6,174 bases of DNA, from positions 1 through 6,174 of the forward strand of contig CAJXII010000089.1 of assembly GCA_913054415.1 (NCBI GenBank). Direction: 5' to 3'. Made by a program: the position numbers and the translations under genes. Within the stretch, counting starts at the first letter, position 1; the number at the start of each line of letters is the position of its first letter. This DNA comes from an uncultured Arcobacter sp. (GTDB lineage: Bacteria > Campylobacterota > Campylobacteria > Campylobacterales > Arcobacteraceae). The notes under the pieces were generated by a model, which saw only the letters and a list, made by a program, of their open reading frames with translations, searched no databases and had not been told where the DNA came from. Shown one piece after another: positions 6,053-6,174 of this stretch.

Positions 6053-6159
6053 TTATTGCACTTTGATATGATGATCTAAATTAAAATATTGGTTGATCCA
6101 TTTTTTTTCTTCTTGTGTTTTGATTTAGATACTATATTTTGTATTTTATCGTAATAAAT
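6053..6159 (-). pseudogene. Possible decayed 3' end of a minus-strand gene
   Basis: On the minus strand, 23 codons ending at TAA (6055-6053) read like a protein tail, with EEKKWINQYFNLDHHIKVQ at the end. An in-frame stop lies directly upstream (6127-6125). Just before it another frame is open (6159 to about 6119, reading IYYDKIQNIVSKSK). Adding one A to the AAAA run near 6118-6121 would join both into about 35 codons. A further stop (6162-6160) closes that frame upstream. It could be the end of a degenerated gene continuing past the window, or simply AT-rich spacer that looks coding by chance. I recognise no family. Convergent placement with aroC would be normal for a gene end. Confidence 0.22.
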
Positions 6160-6174
6160 TTAATATTGATTTTA

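Noticed and set aside
6028..6108. Possible terminator after aroC: ATATCAAA/TTTGATAT inverted repeat (6028-6035 with 6062-6069) and a T-run at 6101-6108
   Set aside because: The repeat encloses a 26-nt loop and is far from the T-run; the only stem next to the T-run has three pairs. Neither meets the usual form of an intrinsic terminator.

Overview
The window is AT-rich and looks like chromosomal DNA of a Campylobacterota (Epsilonproteobacteria) member. The basis is the gene order: a primase gene facing away from a TPR protein, followed by rnhA, rnc and aroC. I recall the same neighbourhood from Campylobacter (dnaG next to Cj1637c-rnhA-rnc-aroC). Codon use and the A/T-rich spacers fit. No genus can be named from the sequence alone.

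Left part (1-735), an accessory or scarred region. It begins with the last 55 codons of a protein ending in a FlgD-like/T9SS-sorting-like domain, closed by a strong intrinsic terminator. A convincing cobalamin (B12) riboswitch follows, with a downstream helix that can hide the ribosome binding site of the next ORF. That ORF is only a 19-residue signal-peptide-like sequence ending in a stop. It is the size and place expected for the start of a secreted or outer-membrane B12-uptake protein, but the rest is missing. In another frame the sequence continues directly as the C-terminal part of an SMR/EamA-like small membrane transporter. The riboswitch therefore appears orphaned by a deletion or rearrangement.

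Middle (679-2779, minus strand). A complete dnaG primase gene is followed 58 bp later by a small exported TPR protein resembling BatC. The last 18 codons of that gene overlap the transporter remnant antisense, so its C-terminus was probably also altered by the rearrangement.

Right part (2782-6050, plus strand). A 13-bp palindrome between dnaG and the next gene carries an extended -10 element on each strand, so one short site could drive both directions. The dnaG transcript would then start at or next to its start codon. The plus-strand genes are tightly packed: a LapB/YciM-like protein (membrane anchor, TPR, C-terminal four-cysteine domain, TTG start), rnhA (4-base overlap), rnc (9-bp gap) and aroC (2-bp gap). 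All catalytic residues I checked in the enzymes are present. They cover replication priming, RNA-DNA hybrid removal, double-stranded RNA processing and the last step of chorismate synthesis. LapB-like function would add control of lipopolysaccharide synthesis, but that is inference.

The final 120 bp hold no intact gene. They contain only a possible decayed 3' end of a minus-strand gene. I see no tRNA, rRNA, CRISPR array or intact insertion sequence. Nothing here amounts to a clearly new multi-gene system. The most unusual items are the orphaned riboswitch with its fused gene remnants, the symmetrical divergent promoter and the LapB-like protein.
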